A stretch of DNA of 10,427 nucleotides from Nitriliruptoraceae bacterium (GTDB lineage: Bacteria; Actinomycetota; Nitriliruptoria; Nitriliruptorales; Nitriliruptoraceae), in contig SLLJ01000294.1 in the NCBI GenBank assembly GCA_007134165.1, forward strand, positions 1 through 10,427, in the 5' to 3' direction. This document shows positions 1 through 7,227 of the stretch, piece after piece (positions within the stretch are counted from its first letter, which is position 1; every line of letters begins with the position of its first letter). A program made the translations under genes and the position numbers. The notes beneath the pieces were generated by a model. That model did no database searches, was not told the origin of the DNA, and saw nothing but the letters and a program-made list of their open reading frames with translations.

Positions 1-81
1 ATCTCACGCATGACCGACAGCATCCCACGCCCCTGCGACATCCCGTCCACACCACCGCCCACGACAGACCAAGACAGCCGC

Positions 82-892
82 CTACAGGTGATGAACCAAC
101 CCCCAGCAGCTCACGACCCTCGTACCGATCGGGGCCGCGGTGATGGCGGCCTGCACGGCCGTGGCCGACCCGCTGGCATCGATGATCCCACCGGCATCCG
201 GGGCGATGGCGTCGACCGGTGCCGCACCCCAGTCCTCAGCAGCGACCCGACGCTGCGCTTGGGGCTCGATGACGCCGACCTTCACCCCGGCATCGGCCAG
301 CATCCCGATCGTGGAGCAACCGACGGCGCCGGCGCCGATCACGGTCACCGTGTCGGGCAGTTCAGGACCCAGCGCCCGCACACCGGCGGCCGCGGTCGGC
401 ACGGCACAGGGCGTACCGACCAGCGCTTCGTCGGGAACCTCTTGGGGTGCGAGCAGCGCCGGAACGGTCGGTCGCAACCGGACGAGATCGGCCAGCATCC
501 CGACCGCCTGAGGCGGCTGCTCGACCACCGCATGACCGTACTTCAACAGCCGGCGGCACTTCATCGACAGCCCGCGCAGACAGCGATCACAACTCCCGCA
601 GGAGGCGATGATCCCGAACACGACGCGATCGACCAACCGACACCATCTGGCCTCGCGCGTCGGTCGTCCCGTCGTCGCACGCGAGCACGTGTCCGACCGC
701 TTCGTGTCCAAGCGCCGTGCCGTCGGGTTCAGAGCGTCGTCCGGACACCGTGTGCAGGTCCGAGCCGCAGATCGCCGCCGAGTCGATGGCCACGTCGATC
801 TCACCCGACGAACACGAGGGCAACGGGTGGGTCTCCAGGACCACGCGCCCGGCGCGCAGGACCGCGGTGGTGAACTCGCGGGAAGTCGCCAT
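82..892 (-). pseudogene. Zinc alcohol dehydrogenase, phosphonate-associated type, frameshifted and truncated
   Basis: This is a medium-chain Zn/NAD(P)-dependent dehydrogenase broken into two frames. The first piece runs from the ATG at 892 and holds the catalytic zinc motif CGSDLH and GHEAVG. The second frame carries the structural-zinc cysteines (CGSCDRC plus a fourth Cys eight residues on) and the nucleotide-binding GAGAVG. Frame one ends its homology at MVSVG and frame two resumes at DRVVFG. Removing one base near 631 (GGT-C-GAT on the minus strand) restores MVSVGDRVVFG, so this is a +1 insertion. The C-terminus stops at 82 soon after the cofactor domain, roughly 60-90 residues short of the family. 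The segment before it (around GGIIDASGSA) also looks shortened. The start overlaps the stop of the upstream permease as TGATG, implying former translational coupling. The link to phosphonate catabolism rests on that neighbour; the true substrate is unknown. A sequencing error could explain the frameshift but not the lost C-terminus. Confidence 0.75.
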
Positions 893-1860
893 CACCCGAT
901 CACCTTGCGACGCAGCCAGGTCGACAACTGCTCAATGCCGTAGACCACGACGAAGATCATGATGAGCATCGCGGCCGTCCGCTCGTACGGCCGTTGGGCG
1001 ACCGAGCTCTGCAGCAGGAACCCGATGCCCCCGGCTCCGACGATTCCCAGGATCACCGACGACGACACCATCTGCGTATGGGTCGCACCGGTGGACGCGA
1101 CGGCCTGCATCGGCATGCGCGGGACCTGTTCGAGGGCGTCCATCATCAGCTTCGCGGACAGGCCGATCGTGCCGATGCACAGCGCCAGGGCGCCAGCCAG
1201 TGGGCCGAGCCCGACCGCCGCCACGAACACGATCGCGAGGATCAACTCCGGAACACCGCGGACCGCGACCACCCCGTAGCGGGCGACGACGGCACTGATC
1301 CGGTCGAACGCGGTCGTCCTCGCGCCCAAGATCGCGAACGGGATCGACCGGATCACGCCGATGAAGCTCGACACGACCGCGATGGCCAGGGACTCACCGA
1401 GACCAGTGATCGCCGGACCGGTGTTGGTCACGGAGTCCGGCGGCCACATGTTGCCGAGCATCGCGAGGAGTGCCGGACCCGCGAACAGCAGGTCGAGCAG
1501 CGAGAGGTCGAGTTGCTGGACAGAAGCGACCAGCCGGGCCACCAGCACCAACAGGAAGAGGCCCTGGCCGGCCCGAACCGGCGTCCAGGGCATCACGACC
1601 CGATCCCCGCGCGCATCTCGTCGACGCTGCTCGAGGGCTTCGATGGGACCCACGAGCCGGCTGCGCGCCAGGTCCTCCCCCCCGATCACGCCGCCCCGCA
1701 CCAAGGAGGACACGCGTTCGACGAGCACGATGAGCACGAAGATCATCGCCACGATCGCCAGCCCACGGTCGTAGCGCAGCTGGCGCAGCGTGTTCCGCAG
1801 TTCCATGCCGACGAACGTCGGCAGCGCCTGTGGGGTCACCGCCTTGACGATCGTCTGGAG
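892..1860 (-). pseudogene. PhnE-type phosphonate ABC permease remnant (two phnE genes apparently fused)
   Basis: The open frame from the GTG at 1839 gives 315 residues rich in membrane helices; homology continues upstream to about 1860 (LQTIVKAV). Residues 1-50 (TPQALPTFVG, then a hydrophobic helix about 27-42) match the C-terminal end of a PhnE permease. Residues about 85-315 match a second PhnE: an N-terminal helix near 93-105, MWPPD at 131-135, a membrane core with RGVPELILAIVFVAAVGLGP at 194-213, the EAA-like loop ALEQVPRMPMQAVASTGAT, GIVGAGGIG at 265-273, and a final helix ending WLRRK. PhnE exports no product; it forms the membrane channel for phosphonate/phosphite import with PhnC ATPase and PhnD binding protein, neither of which is present. 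In both halves the stretch between the EAA loop and the GAGGIG helix is missing or cut short, so a working channel is unlikely. An intact but divergent fused permease is a less likely alternative. Confidence 0.7.
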
Positions 1861-2165
1861 CCGACCGAGGGCTCGAGCCGCTCCGCCATGGCTGGCTCGT
1901 AGACGCCGGCCTGGGCGGCGAGCGCGAACGACTCGCGGTACTCGTCCGGGGCTCGGCCGAGCAGAGCCGCAGCGAGGTGGCTGTTGACGTCGACGGCGAG
2001 CTCGACCACACGCCCCAGGAGGCGCTCGACGGCCGCGGCGACAACCGGGTCATTCCGCAACCGGTGCGCATCGAGGTCACCGAGCGATTCGAGCACGCCA
2101 CAGGTGCGCTCGATCACGTCCAGTTCGTTGCGGACGACGTCCGCGTCGAGGCGTCGCTGTTTCAC
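1836..2165 (-). pseudogene. HepT-like (DUF86) toxin fragment lacking the catalytic C-terminus
   Basis: From a GTG at 2165, 109 codons are open. Residues 1-102 resemble the all-helical HepT RNase toxin of MNT/HepT systems: an N-terminal helix (VVRNELDVIER, 10-20), a mid helix with ELAVDVNSHL (55-64), and the typical GRAPDEYRESFALAAQAGV (70-88) followed by AMAERLEPSVG. In this family the next residues carry the RNxxxHxY motif needed for activity; here the frame instead reads SRRSSRR and stops. At that point (about 1860) the sequence becomes a phnE remnant in another frame. The partner nucleotidyltransferase antitoxin, normally adjacent upstream, is not recognisable before 2165. The gene is therefore a 3'-truncated orphan and probably inactive. 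The family assignment is by eye from motif order, which is quite characteristic, but no search was run. Confidence 0.65.
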
Positions 2166-2360
2166 CGGTCTACCAACAGCCCGAGACCGCGCCGACGCAA
2201 CGATGCGGTCCCCATCGCGGAGATCAGCGCCGCCATCTGCGCCCGTGCCACATCGCCGGGCACGGCCTCGCACCGCGGTTCGGATGGCGGGCCGAGCGCC
2301 CGGGCCCGTGCGCCCATCCCGGCGACGGAGTCACCCCCCTACCTGACCCCACCAACCCGA

Positions 2361-2576
2361 TCAGCTGACCGCCAGCCCCGACATCCCCGACCGCCCACAG
2401 GGAGATCGGATCTCGGCCAGAACGGCCACCAACTGGCCGCCCACCGGCGAATCCCCCTGGCCCTTGACAACCTCGCCGGTCAGGTCGAACGGGGATGGAT
2501 GCTGCTCGGCGAACCAGGCATCGGCACCTCGCCGTGAGCACGCCGGATCGCTGCCGAACCCCGGCAGCGTGGCCAC
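2361..2576 (-). CDS. Doubtful 71-residue hypothetical protein
   Basis: A GTG at 2576 opens a 71-codon frame preceded by GAGGT about four bases upstream, which is a plausible ribosome binding site. Third codon positions are mostly G or C (roughly four in five), somewhat lower than in the flanking intact genes. The protein begins ATLPGFGSDPA, contains DAWFAEQHPSPFDLTGEV in the middle and ends GMSGLAVS; it has no signal peptide, membrane helix or motif I recognise. It lies 128 bases downstream of the kdgK stop, on the same strand. It could be a small real gene, a fragment of a larger lost gene, or chance. I do not assign a function. Confidence 0.3.
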   Translation of the reverse strand: MATLPGFGSDPACSRRGADAWFAEQHPSPFDLTGEVVKGQGDSPVGGQLVAVLAEIRSPCGRSGMSGLAVS

Positions 2577-2649
2577 TTGACCTCACGCCAACTCCGCCTC
2601 CCACGGGGTCCCTACGAACCAGCAACGGCCGCAACGACGCCTGCGCTGG

Positions 2650-2666
2650 AACCCGGTCAGCGGGCT
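2650..2666 (-). terminator. Possible weak hairpin downstream of kdgK
   Basis: On the minus strand AGCCCG and CGGGTT can pair (five standard pairs and one G-T) around the loop CTGAC, about 40 bases after the kdgK stop. There is no following T-run, so this would be an imperfect intrinsic terminator at best. It is the only stem-loop I noticed after the last intact gene of the operon. Confidence 0.2.
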
Positions 2667-2704
2667 GCCGCGATGGCGAGGCGGGTCGCAGCAGGTGCGC
2701 GCCC

Positions 2705-3808
2705 TCAGCGCTGGACGCGTGCGCCTCCCCCGGCGGCGAGCCGCTCGACCTCGGCCCGTGTGGCCATGGAGGTATCGCCGGGCGTCGTCATCGCCAAAGC
2801 TCCGTGTGCCGCTCCGTAGTCGACGGCCACCTCGAGCGCTTCACCTTCGAGAAGACCGTAGATGAGACCGGAGGCGAAGCTGTCACCACCACCAACCCGG
2901 TCGAAGACCTCCAGCCCCGGTCGATGCGTCGCCTCGACGAACCCTTCGGAACGCGACCAGGCGACCGCACCCCAGTCGTTGACCGTCGCCGTGCGCACGC
3001 CACGCATCGTCGTTGCGACGACCACCAGATCCGGGTAGGTCGCCGTCGCGGTCTCGATCATCTGGGCGAACGCCGCCGCATCGAGCGCCGTCAGGTGCTC
3101 GTCGACACCGGGGACCTCGAACCCGAGACAGGCGGTGAAGTCCTCCTCGTTGCCGATCATCACGTCCACCAGCGGGGCCAGGCGACGGTTCACCTCACGC
3201 GCACGCTCCTGACCGCCGACACCCTTCCACAGGCTGGGTCGGTAGTTCAGGTCGTAGGACACGATGGTCCCGTGGCGCCGCGCGGCCCGCATGGCCTCCT
3301 CCGCGACCTCAGGGGTGGACGACGACAGTCCCACGAAGATGCCACCGGTGTGGAACCACCGCACCCCCAGTTCCCCGAACAGGTGGTCCCAGTCCACATC
3401 CCCCGGCGAGAGTTGGCTGACCGCGGTGTTGCCGCGGTCGGACGCACCAACGGCCCCGCGGACCCCGAAACCGCGCTCGGTGAAGTTGAGCCCGTTGCGT
3501 GCGCGACGACCGATCCCGTCGTCCTCCACCCATCGGACGTGCGAGGTGTCCACGCCTCCTTGGAGCATGAGGTCCTCGACCAGCCGACCCACCGGGTTGT
3601 CCACGAGAGCGGTCACGATGCCAGCACGCAGCCCGAAGCAGCGCCGAAGGCCACGGGCGACGTTGTACTCCCCGCCACCCTCCCAGACCTCGAATCGCCG
3701 TGCCGTGTGGATCCGACCGGCACCGGGATCGAGACGGAGCATGACCTCACCGAGCGACACGACGTCGTAGGCGCATCTCCCGGGGGACTTCGGCATGACG
3801 GCTGACAC
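2705..3808 (-). CDS. kdgK: 2-keto-3-deoxygluconate kinase, PfkB family
   Basis: This cytoplasmic sugar kinase (367 residues) phosphorylates 2-keto-3-deoxygluconate to KDPG with ATP. It has the PfkB ribokinase fold: the N-terminal substrate strand with SLGEVMLRLDP (18-28), the glycine-rich GGGEYNVARGL (44-54), DLNYRPSLW at 186-194 (typical of KDG kinases), GNEEDF at 219-224, and the C-terminal PfkB signature DRVGGGDSFASG at 303-314, with D309 the expected catalytic base. Length is a little above the usual 310-350. The GTG at 3808 is preferred because AGGAGG lies six bases upstream (3815-3820); the internal ATG at 3796 would sit 18 bases from it. The gene follows the aldolase gene by 15 bases and clearly shares its transcript, giving kinase and aldolase as consecutive reactions. 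A related substrate such as 2-keto-3-deoxygalactonate, or another PfkB sugar, cannot be excluded. Confidence 0.85.
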   Translation of the reverse strand: MSAVMPKSPGRCAYDVVSLGEVMLRLDPGAGRIHTARRFEVWEGGGEYNVARGLRRCFGLRAGIVTALVDNPVGRLVEDLMLQGGVDTSHVRWVEDDGIGRRARNGLNFTERGFGVRGAVGASDRGNTAVSQLSPGDVDWDHLFGELGVRWFHTGGIFVGLSSSTPEVAEEAMRAARRHGTIVSYDLNYRPSLWKGVGGQERAREVNRRLAPLVDVMIGNEEDFTACLGFEVPGVDEHLTALDAAAFAQMIETATATYPDLVVVATTMRGVRTATVNDWGAVAWSRSEGFVEATHRPGLEVFDRVGGGDSFASGLIYGLLEGEALEVAVDYGAAHGALAMTTPGDTSMATRAEVERLAAGGGARVQR

Positions 3809-3823
3809 CCTGGTCCTCCTCGT

Positions 3824-4474
3824 CTAGGACGGCTCGGCCGCCGTGGCACTCGCCGCGGCCACCGCCGCACGGATCCGCTCGCCGATCGCCTGCCGGTCAC
3901 CGGCGCGGAGCAGCGCGGAGGGGACCATGAAACTGCCGCCCACCGCCGTGACACACGACAGCCGCAGGTACGCCACGAGATCGTCGGCACCGATCCCTCC
4001 GGTCGGGACGAAGCGCACCTGCGGGAAGGGCGCCGCGAGCGCCTGCAACGTCCGGGGACCACCGAGCGACCCGGCGGGAAAGAACTTCAGCAGCTGCACC
4101 CCAGCCCGAAGTGCCGCCTGCACCTCCGTCGCGGTCGCCACCCCCGGGATGGGAAGCAGCCCACGTTCGAGGCTGCGCTGCACCACCTCGGCGTCGAAGC
4201 CGGGCGAGACGATCACACTCGCCCCGGCCTGCGCCGCCTGGTCGACCTGCTCGACGCTCACGACCGTGCCGGCGGCCAGGAGCAGGCCCGGCACCTCGGC
4301 CAGGCGCTCGATCGCCTGCAGGGCCGCGGGTGTCCGAAGGGTGACCTCAGCGATCGGCAACCCGTTGTCGACCAGCGTGCTGCCAAGCCACCCGGCGGTG
4401 TCCGCGTCATTCAGCACGATCACGGGCAGCAGCCGGCAGGAGACCAGCAGCGACCGCGCACCATCCGGATCCAT
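3824..4474 (-). CDS. eda: KDPG aldolase family protein (2-dehydro-3-deoxy-phosphogluconate aldolase)
   Basis: This 216-residue class I aldolase splits KDPG to pyruvate and glyceraldehyde-3-phosphate, the last Entner-Doudoroff step. The single-domain TIM barrel shows the family residues in order: LLPVIV at 15-20, E43 and R47 in AEVTLRTP, GAGT-like AAGTV at 67-71, IVSPGF at 88-93, PIPGVATATE at 108-117, the Schiff-base lysine K130 in LLKFFPA, PTGGI at 157-161, and VGGSFMVP at 178-185. Length matches the family (about 205-215). The frame is open much further upstream, but homology begins just after the ATG at 4474, and AAGGA stands upstream of it, so that start is used. A 77-codon ORF ends five bases before, and kdgK follows, so the genes are co-transcribed. 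The same family includes aldolases for KDPGal and for the sulfonated 6-deoxy-6-sulfo analogue; the kinase next door favours a phosphorylated substrate. Confidence 0.87.
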   Translation of the reverse strand: MDPDGARSLLVSCRLLPVIVLNDADTAGWLGSTLVDNGLPIAEVTLRTPAALQAIERLAEVPGLLLAAGTVVSVEQVDQAAQAGASVIVSPGFDAEVVQRSLERGLLPIPGVATATEVQAALRAGVQLLKFFPAGSLGGPRTLQALAAPFPQVRFVPTGGIGADDLVAYLRLSCVTAVGGSFMVPSALLRAGDRQAIGERIRAAVAAASATAAEPS

Positions 4475-4479
4475 CGCGC

Positions 4480-4713
4480 TCAGTCCTTGGTCGTGGCCGC
4501 AGCGGCGACACGCACGGGGTGTGTCGGACACCGCTGACCGATGGCGACCGTGCGGATCGGGAACGTAGCCGTCGCGCTGCGTTGGGAGAAGGTCGGCATC
4601 TCGAGCAGGGTCGTCCCGTCGCTCGGGGTCGCCGGCAGCGTGACGGCGACGATCCTCCCGCCCGATCGACCACCTGGCGGGGGCGCGAAATCCTCGCTCC
4701 CGGCGGGCGTCAC
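4480..4713 (-). CDS. Unrecognised 77-residue ORF directly upstream of eda
   Basis: The space between the GH31 gene and eda holds an open frame ending five bases before the eda ATG. From a GTG at 4713 it gives 77 residues; no strong ribosome binding site was seen, so the start is uncertain and the frame stays open further upstream inside the GH31 gene. Third positions are almost all G or C, as in real genes here. The sequence reads like a beta-rich domain end: GGRIVAVTLPATP (19-31), TTLLEMPTFSQRSATATFPI (35-54), then IGQRCPTHPVRV. I do not recognise it. It may be a small intact gene, or the C-terminal remnant of a longer catabolic gene, for example the missing dehydrogenase or dehydratase, removed by deletion. 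That last idea is only a guess from position. Confidence 0.4.
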   Translation of the reverse strand: MTPAGSEDFAPPPGGRSGGRIVAVTLPATPSDGTTLLEMPTFSQRSATATFPIRTVAIGQRCPTHPVRVAAAATTKD

Positions 4714-4748
4714 CAGGTGCCGTCGATGATCTGCGACGCCCGGCCCGC

Positions 4749-7160
4749 TCAGCGTCCATGGGGGGGAATCGTCCACTGCCACCGGCGCCGGCCGTCCGGT
4801 TCGACGCCGACGGTCACGGCGCCAGCCCCCGGCGTGGCCCGCAGCTCGACCCCCACACCGCGATCGTCGGCCGTGACCGCCTCGACCACGCCGTTGTCGA
4901 CGAGGACCTTCAGCGCCAGAGGGTGCTGTCCCGGCCACACCGCCTCACCCCGAGCATCGGCGCGCGGGGCCCACAGCGTCCAGATGACGTCGTCGAGCCG
5001 GACCTCGCCGGTGTGCTGCGCCACCGGTACGAGCGGCAGCACCGCCCCGCCGCGGACGAACAAGGGCACCCGGTCCAGGGCGAGTTCGACGTCGAGGAAG
5101 CGGCCACCCTCGTGGATCTCGTCGGTCCACCAGTCGACCCAGTGGCCGGCCGGCAGGTAGACCTGGCGGCGGCTGGTGTCGTCGAGGATCGGCGCGACCA
5201 GCAGGTCAGGGCCCAACAGGTAGGCGTCATCGATCCGGGCGGCGACCGGATCGTCCGGGTGGTCGACCACCAGCGGGCGCACCAAGGGCACGCTGGCCGC
5301 CACCGAGGTCCCGGCGGCGGTCCACAGGTAGGGCAGCAGCCGGTATCGCAGCTCGGCCACCCTGCGGAACGCCGCCAGTGCGTCGGGGCCGAACTCCCAC
5401 GGTTCGCGTGGCGGCGACCCGTGGGCCCGGGCATGGGAGCTGAGCAGCCCGAGCTGGGCCCAACGCACGTAGAGATCGGGGGGCGGGGTGCCGACGAACC
5501 CCCCGATGTCATGCGAGGAGAACGGCAACCCGCTCAGGCCCATCGACAGCATCGACCGCAGGACGCAGGCGAGATCCTCGAACCGCGCCACACCGTCACC
5601 CGACCAGTGCACGGGGTAGCGCTGGGAGCCGGCCCAGCCCGAACGCCCCCAGATCATCGCCTCACCGGCCCCGCGGACCTCTTCGGTGACCTCGTAGACG
5701 GCGCGCTGGTACAGCAGCGGGTAGAGGTTGTGGACCTCGTGGCCCTCCGCGCCGGCGTACCGCCCGTCGGGGGGCGCGCCTTCGCCGTAGTCGACCTTGA
5801 TCACGGCCACGCCGAGCTCGAGCAGCGCCCGAAGCTTGCCCTGCACCCAGGCCACCGTCTCCGGGCGCGTGTAGTCGATCAGAGCGGCGTCCTCACCGAA
5901 CCCCCCGGGCAGCAGGTAGACGTGGCCGCTGGCTCGGCGGACCAGGTGACCGCCGGTCATCGCTTCACGAAACAGCGGCGAGTGCACGTTGACCAGGGGC
6001 CACTGCCACAGGCTGACCTTGAAGCCGAGGGCGTCGAGATGTCGGGTCATGGCCGCGGGGTCGGGGAAGTTCGAGCCGAACGCGAGGTCGCAGACGTAGT
6101 CGGTCTCGAACCAGCCGGTGTCGATGTGCAGCACGTCGGTGGGGATCCGGTGCTCCCGCAACTCGCGCGCGACGCGCAGAACCTGCTCCTGGGAGTCGTA
6201 GGTGATACGCGACATCCACAGCCCGAACGACCACACCGGGGGCAGTGCCGGTGGGCCCGTGATGCGGGTGTAGCGCGGCAGGATGTCGCGTGGGGTCCGG
6301 CCGACGACCACGAACACGTCGAGTTCGCGGGTGTCGTCGACCACGACCGACAGCGCGGTGTGGTCGAGCTCCCCGACGCGGAAGGTCATCGCATTGGAGC
6401 TGTGGACGAACAGCCCGTAGCCGCGGGAGGTGAGGTAGAACGGCACCTGCTGGTAGCTGGCCGGCGAGGCGTTGGAGAACGCTTCCTGGACCCACAACTG
6501 CTGGATCGTGCCGCGCTTGTCGTAGGGACCGAACGATTCACCGAAGCCGTGGACGATTTCGTCATGCGCGAGGTCGAAGGTGAGGAACGTCTGGTCGCGG
6601 CCGTCGCGGGTCCACCCGGCGGGGTAGCCATAGCGGTGGTGGAAGATCCAGCGTCCCTCGGCCGTGTTCCACTCGGGGGGGCGCGAGGCGAACGCGGGCA
6701 GGTCGATCGGTCGGGTGCGGCACACGACCTCACCGCGACCATCACGCACGACCACCCGCAACGGCGATCGCTCGACCGTGACGTGCGAGGCGCCGAACGT
6801 GAGCTCGACCGTAGCATCGGTCTCGGTCACCGCGACGTCGATCGGGTCCGCGGGAAGCTCGGCGATCATGGCGGTGCGGCGATCGGAGACGTCGTCGCCG
6901 GCGGCGAAGCGCAGCCGCAGGATCCCGTCGGCGCAGGCGTCGAGCCGCAGCGTCGCGCCGTCACCTTCGACCGGCTCGGAGGGCATCGTCTCCACCACCG
7001 TGCCGTAGTAGTCCGCCAGTACCGGGGAGAACACCAGCGTTGACAGCCGTAGGGTGACTCCCCGAGGGTCGGACTGAACGCTGGCGACCTCGGCGAGCAC
7101 CTCGACGGGGACCTGACGTCCGAGGAAGCTCGACAGCTCCCGGCCGTGGGGGACGGTCAT
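4749..7160 (-). CDS. GH31 alpha-glycosidase, YicI-like (alpha-xylosidase/alpha-glucosidase group)
   Basis: This 803-residue retaining glycoside hydrolase releases an alpha-linked sugar from a non-reducing end. Domain order matches GH31: an N-terminal beta-sandwich (to about residue 300, with FGESFGPYDKRG near 206-217), a TIM barrel (about 310-580) and two C-terminal beta domains. The nucleophile is Asp457 in VIKVDYGE and the acid/base is Asp522 in VHWSGD, 65 residues apart as in E. coli YicI. HIDTGWF (345-351) and FSSHDIGGFVGTP (547-559) are further subsite motifs. No signal peptide is visible, so it probably acts in the cytoplasm on imported oligosaccharides or glycosides. The ATG at 7160 is chosen over 7184 because GAGGTGA (7165-7171) sits just before it, and 7184 has no such site. 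It lies 67 bases after lctP. The aglycone and exact sugar cannot be read from sequence; sulfoquinovosidase-specific motifs were not seen. Confidence 0.9.
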   Translation of the reverse strand: MTVPHGRELSSFLGRQVPVEVLAEVASVQSDPRGVTLRLSTLVFSPVLADYYGTVVETMPSEPVEGDGATLRLDACADGILRLRFAAGDDVSDRRTAMIAELPADPIDVAVTETDATVELTFGASHVTVERSPLRVVVRDGRGEVVCRTRPIDLPAFASRPPEWNTAEGRWIFHHRYGYPAGWTRDGRDQTFLTFDLAHDEIVHGFGESFGPYDKRGTIQQLWVQEAFSNASPASYQQVPFYLTSRGYGLFVHSSNAMTFRVGELDHTALSVVVDDTRELDVFVVVGRTPRDILPRYTRITGPPALPPVWSFGLWMSRITYDSQEQVLRVARELREHRIPTDVLHIDTGWFETDYVCDLAFGSNFPDPAAMTRHLDALGFKVSLWQWPLVNVHSPLFREAMTGGHLVRRASGHVYLLPGGFGEDAALIDYTRPETVAWVQGKLRALLELGVAVIKVDYGEGAPPDGRYAGAEGHEVHNLYPLLYQRAVYEVTEEVRGAGEAMIWGRSGWAGSQRYPVHWSGDGVARFEDLACVLRSMLSMGLSGLPFSSHDIGGFVGTPPPDLYVRWAQLGLLSSHARAHGSPPREPWEFGPDALAAFRRVAELRYRLLPYLWTAAGTSVAASVPLVRPLVVDHPDDPVAARIDDAYLLGPDLLVAPILDDTSRRQVYLPAGHWVDWWTDEIHEGGRFLDVELALDRVPLFVRGGAVLPLVPVAQHTGEVRLDDVIWTLWAPRADARGEAVWPGQHPLALKVLVDNGVVEAVTADDRGVGVELRATPGAGAVTVGVEPDGRRRWQWTIPPHGR

Positions 7161-7164
7161 GCGA

Positions 7165-7171
7165 TCACCTC
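7165..7171 (-). promoter_or_regulatory. Ribosome binding site that fixes the GH31 start
   Basis: GAGGTGA on the minus strand lies four bases before the ATG at 7160. The in-frame ATG at 7184 has no purine-rich stretch before it, so this site decides in favour of the shorter, 803-residue protein. Confidence 0.6.
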
Positions 7172-7188
7172 GCGCTCGCGGCATAGGA

Positions 7189-7203
7189 GGATACTGTATA
7201 TCG
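7189..7203. promoter_or_regulatory. Candidate operator or promoter element between lctP and the GH31 gene
   Basis: In the 67-base gap an AT-rich island stands out in otherwise about 70% GC sequence. ATACTGTAT (7191-7199) is a perfect odd palindrome, and GATA/TATC arms flank it on the minus strand (GATATACAGTATC). Several FadR-subfamily GntR regulators bind sites with a TATAC core, and such a regulator is encoded two genes upstream, so this could be its operator. It could equally supply a -10 element for an internal promoter. No second copy was noticed in the window. Confidence 0.35.
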
Positions 7204-7227
7204 CATCAGGGGCCGGAGGCGCCGCCG

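Larger units (their letters stand above)
2166..2704. other. Gene-poor stretch between kdgK and the hepT fragment
   Basis: These 539 bases hold no confidently recognised gene. A short ORF at 2361-2576 (minus) is described separately. The sequence around 2320-2400 is C-rich on the plus strand and does not read as protein in any convincing frame. A weak hairpin (AACCCG, five-base loop, CGGGCT) lies at 2650-2666, about 40 bases past the kdgK stop, but it has no T-run. The region may contain eroded coding sequence from the same rearranged block as the hepT and phnE remnants; no MNT antitoxin, phnC or phnD was found. Confidence 0.5.

Noticed and set aside
10..943. Plus-strand frames across 10-943
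   Set aside because: They mirror the broken dehydrogenase on the other strand and show no recognisable protein features.
2495..3805. 436-codon plus-strand frame opposite kdgK
   Set aside because: Low-complexity antisense shadow; the kinase frame has the full PfkB motif set.
4475..4759. 95-codon N-terminal extension of the aldolase
   Set aside because: The extension is Arg-rich and unlike the family; the family start matches the ATG at 4474 with AAGGA upstream.
4758..7043. 761-codon open frame on the plus strand
   Set aside because: It lies opposite the GH31 gene and is Arg/Gly/His/Gln rich with no domain; long antisense frames are expected in DNA of this GC content.
4749..7160. GH31 enzyme as a sulfoquinovosidase, with the aldolase as a sulfo-Entner-Doudoroff enzyme
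   Set aside because: The barrel motifs are YicI-like, sulfoquinovose-binding motifs were not seen, and the adjacent KDG kinase argues for a phosphorylated route. Not excluded, only unsupported.
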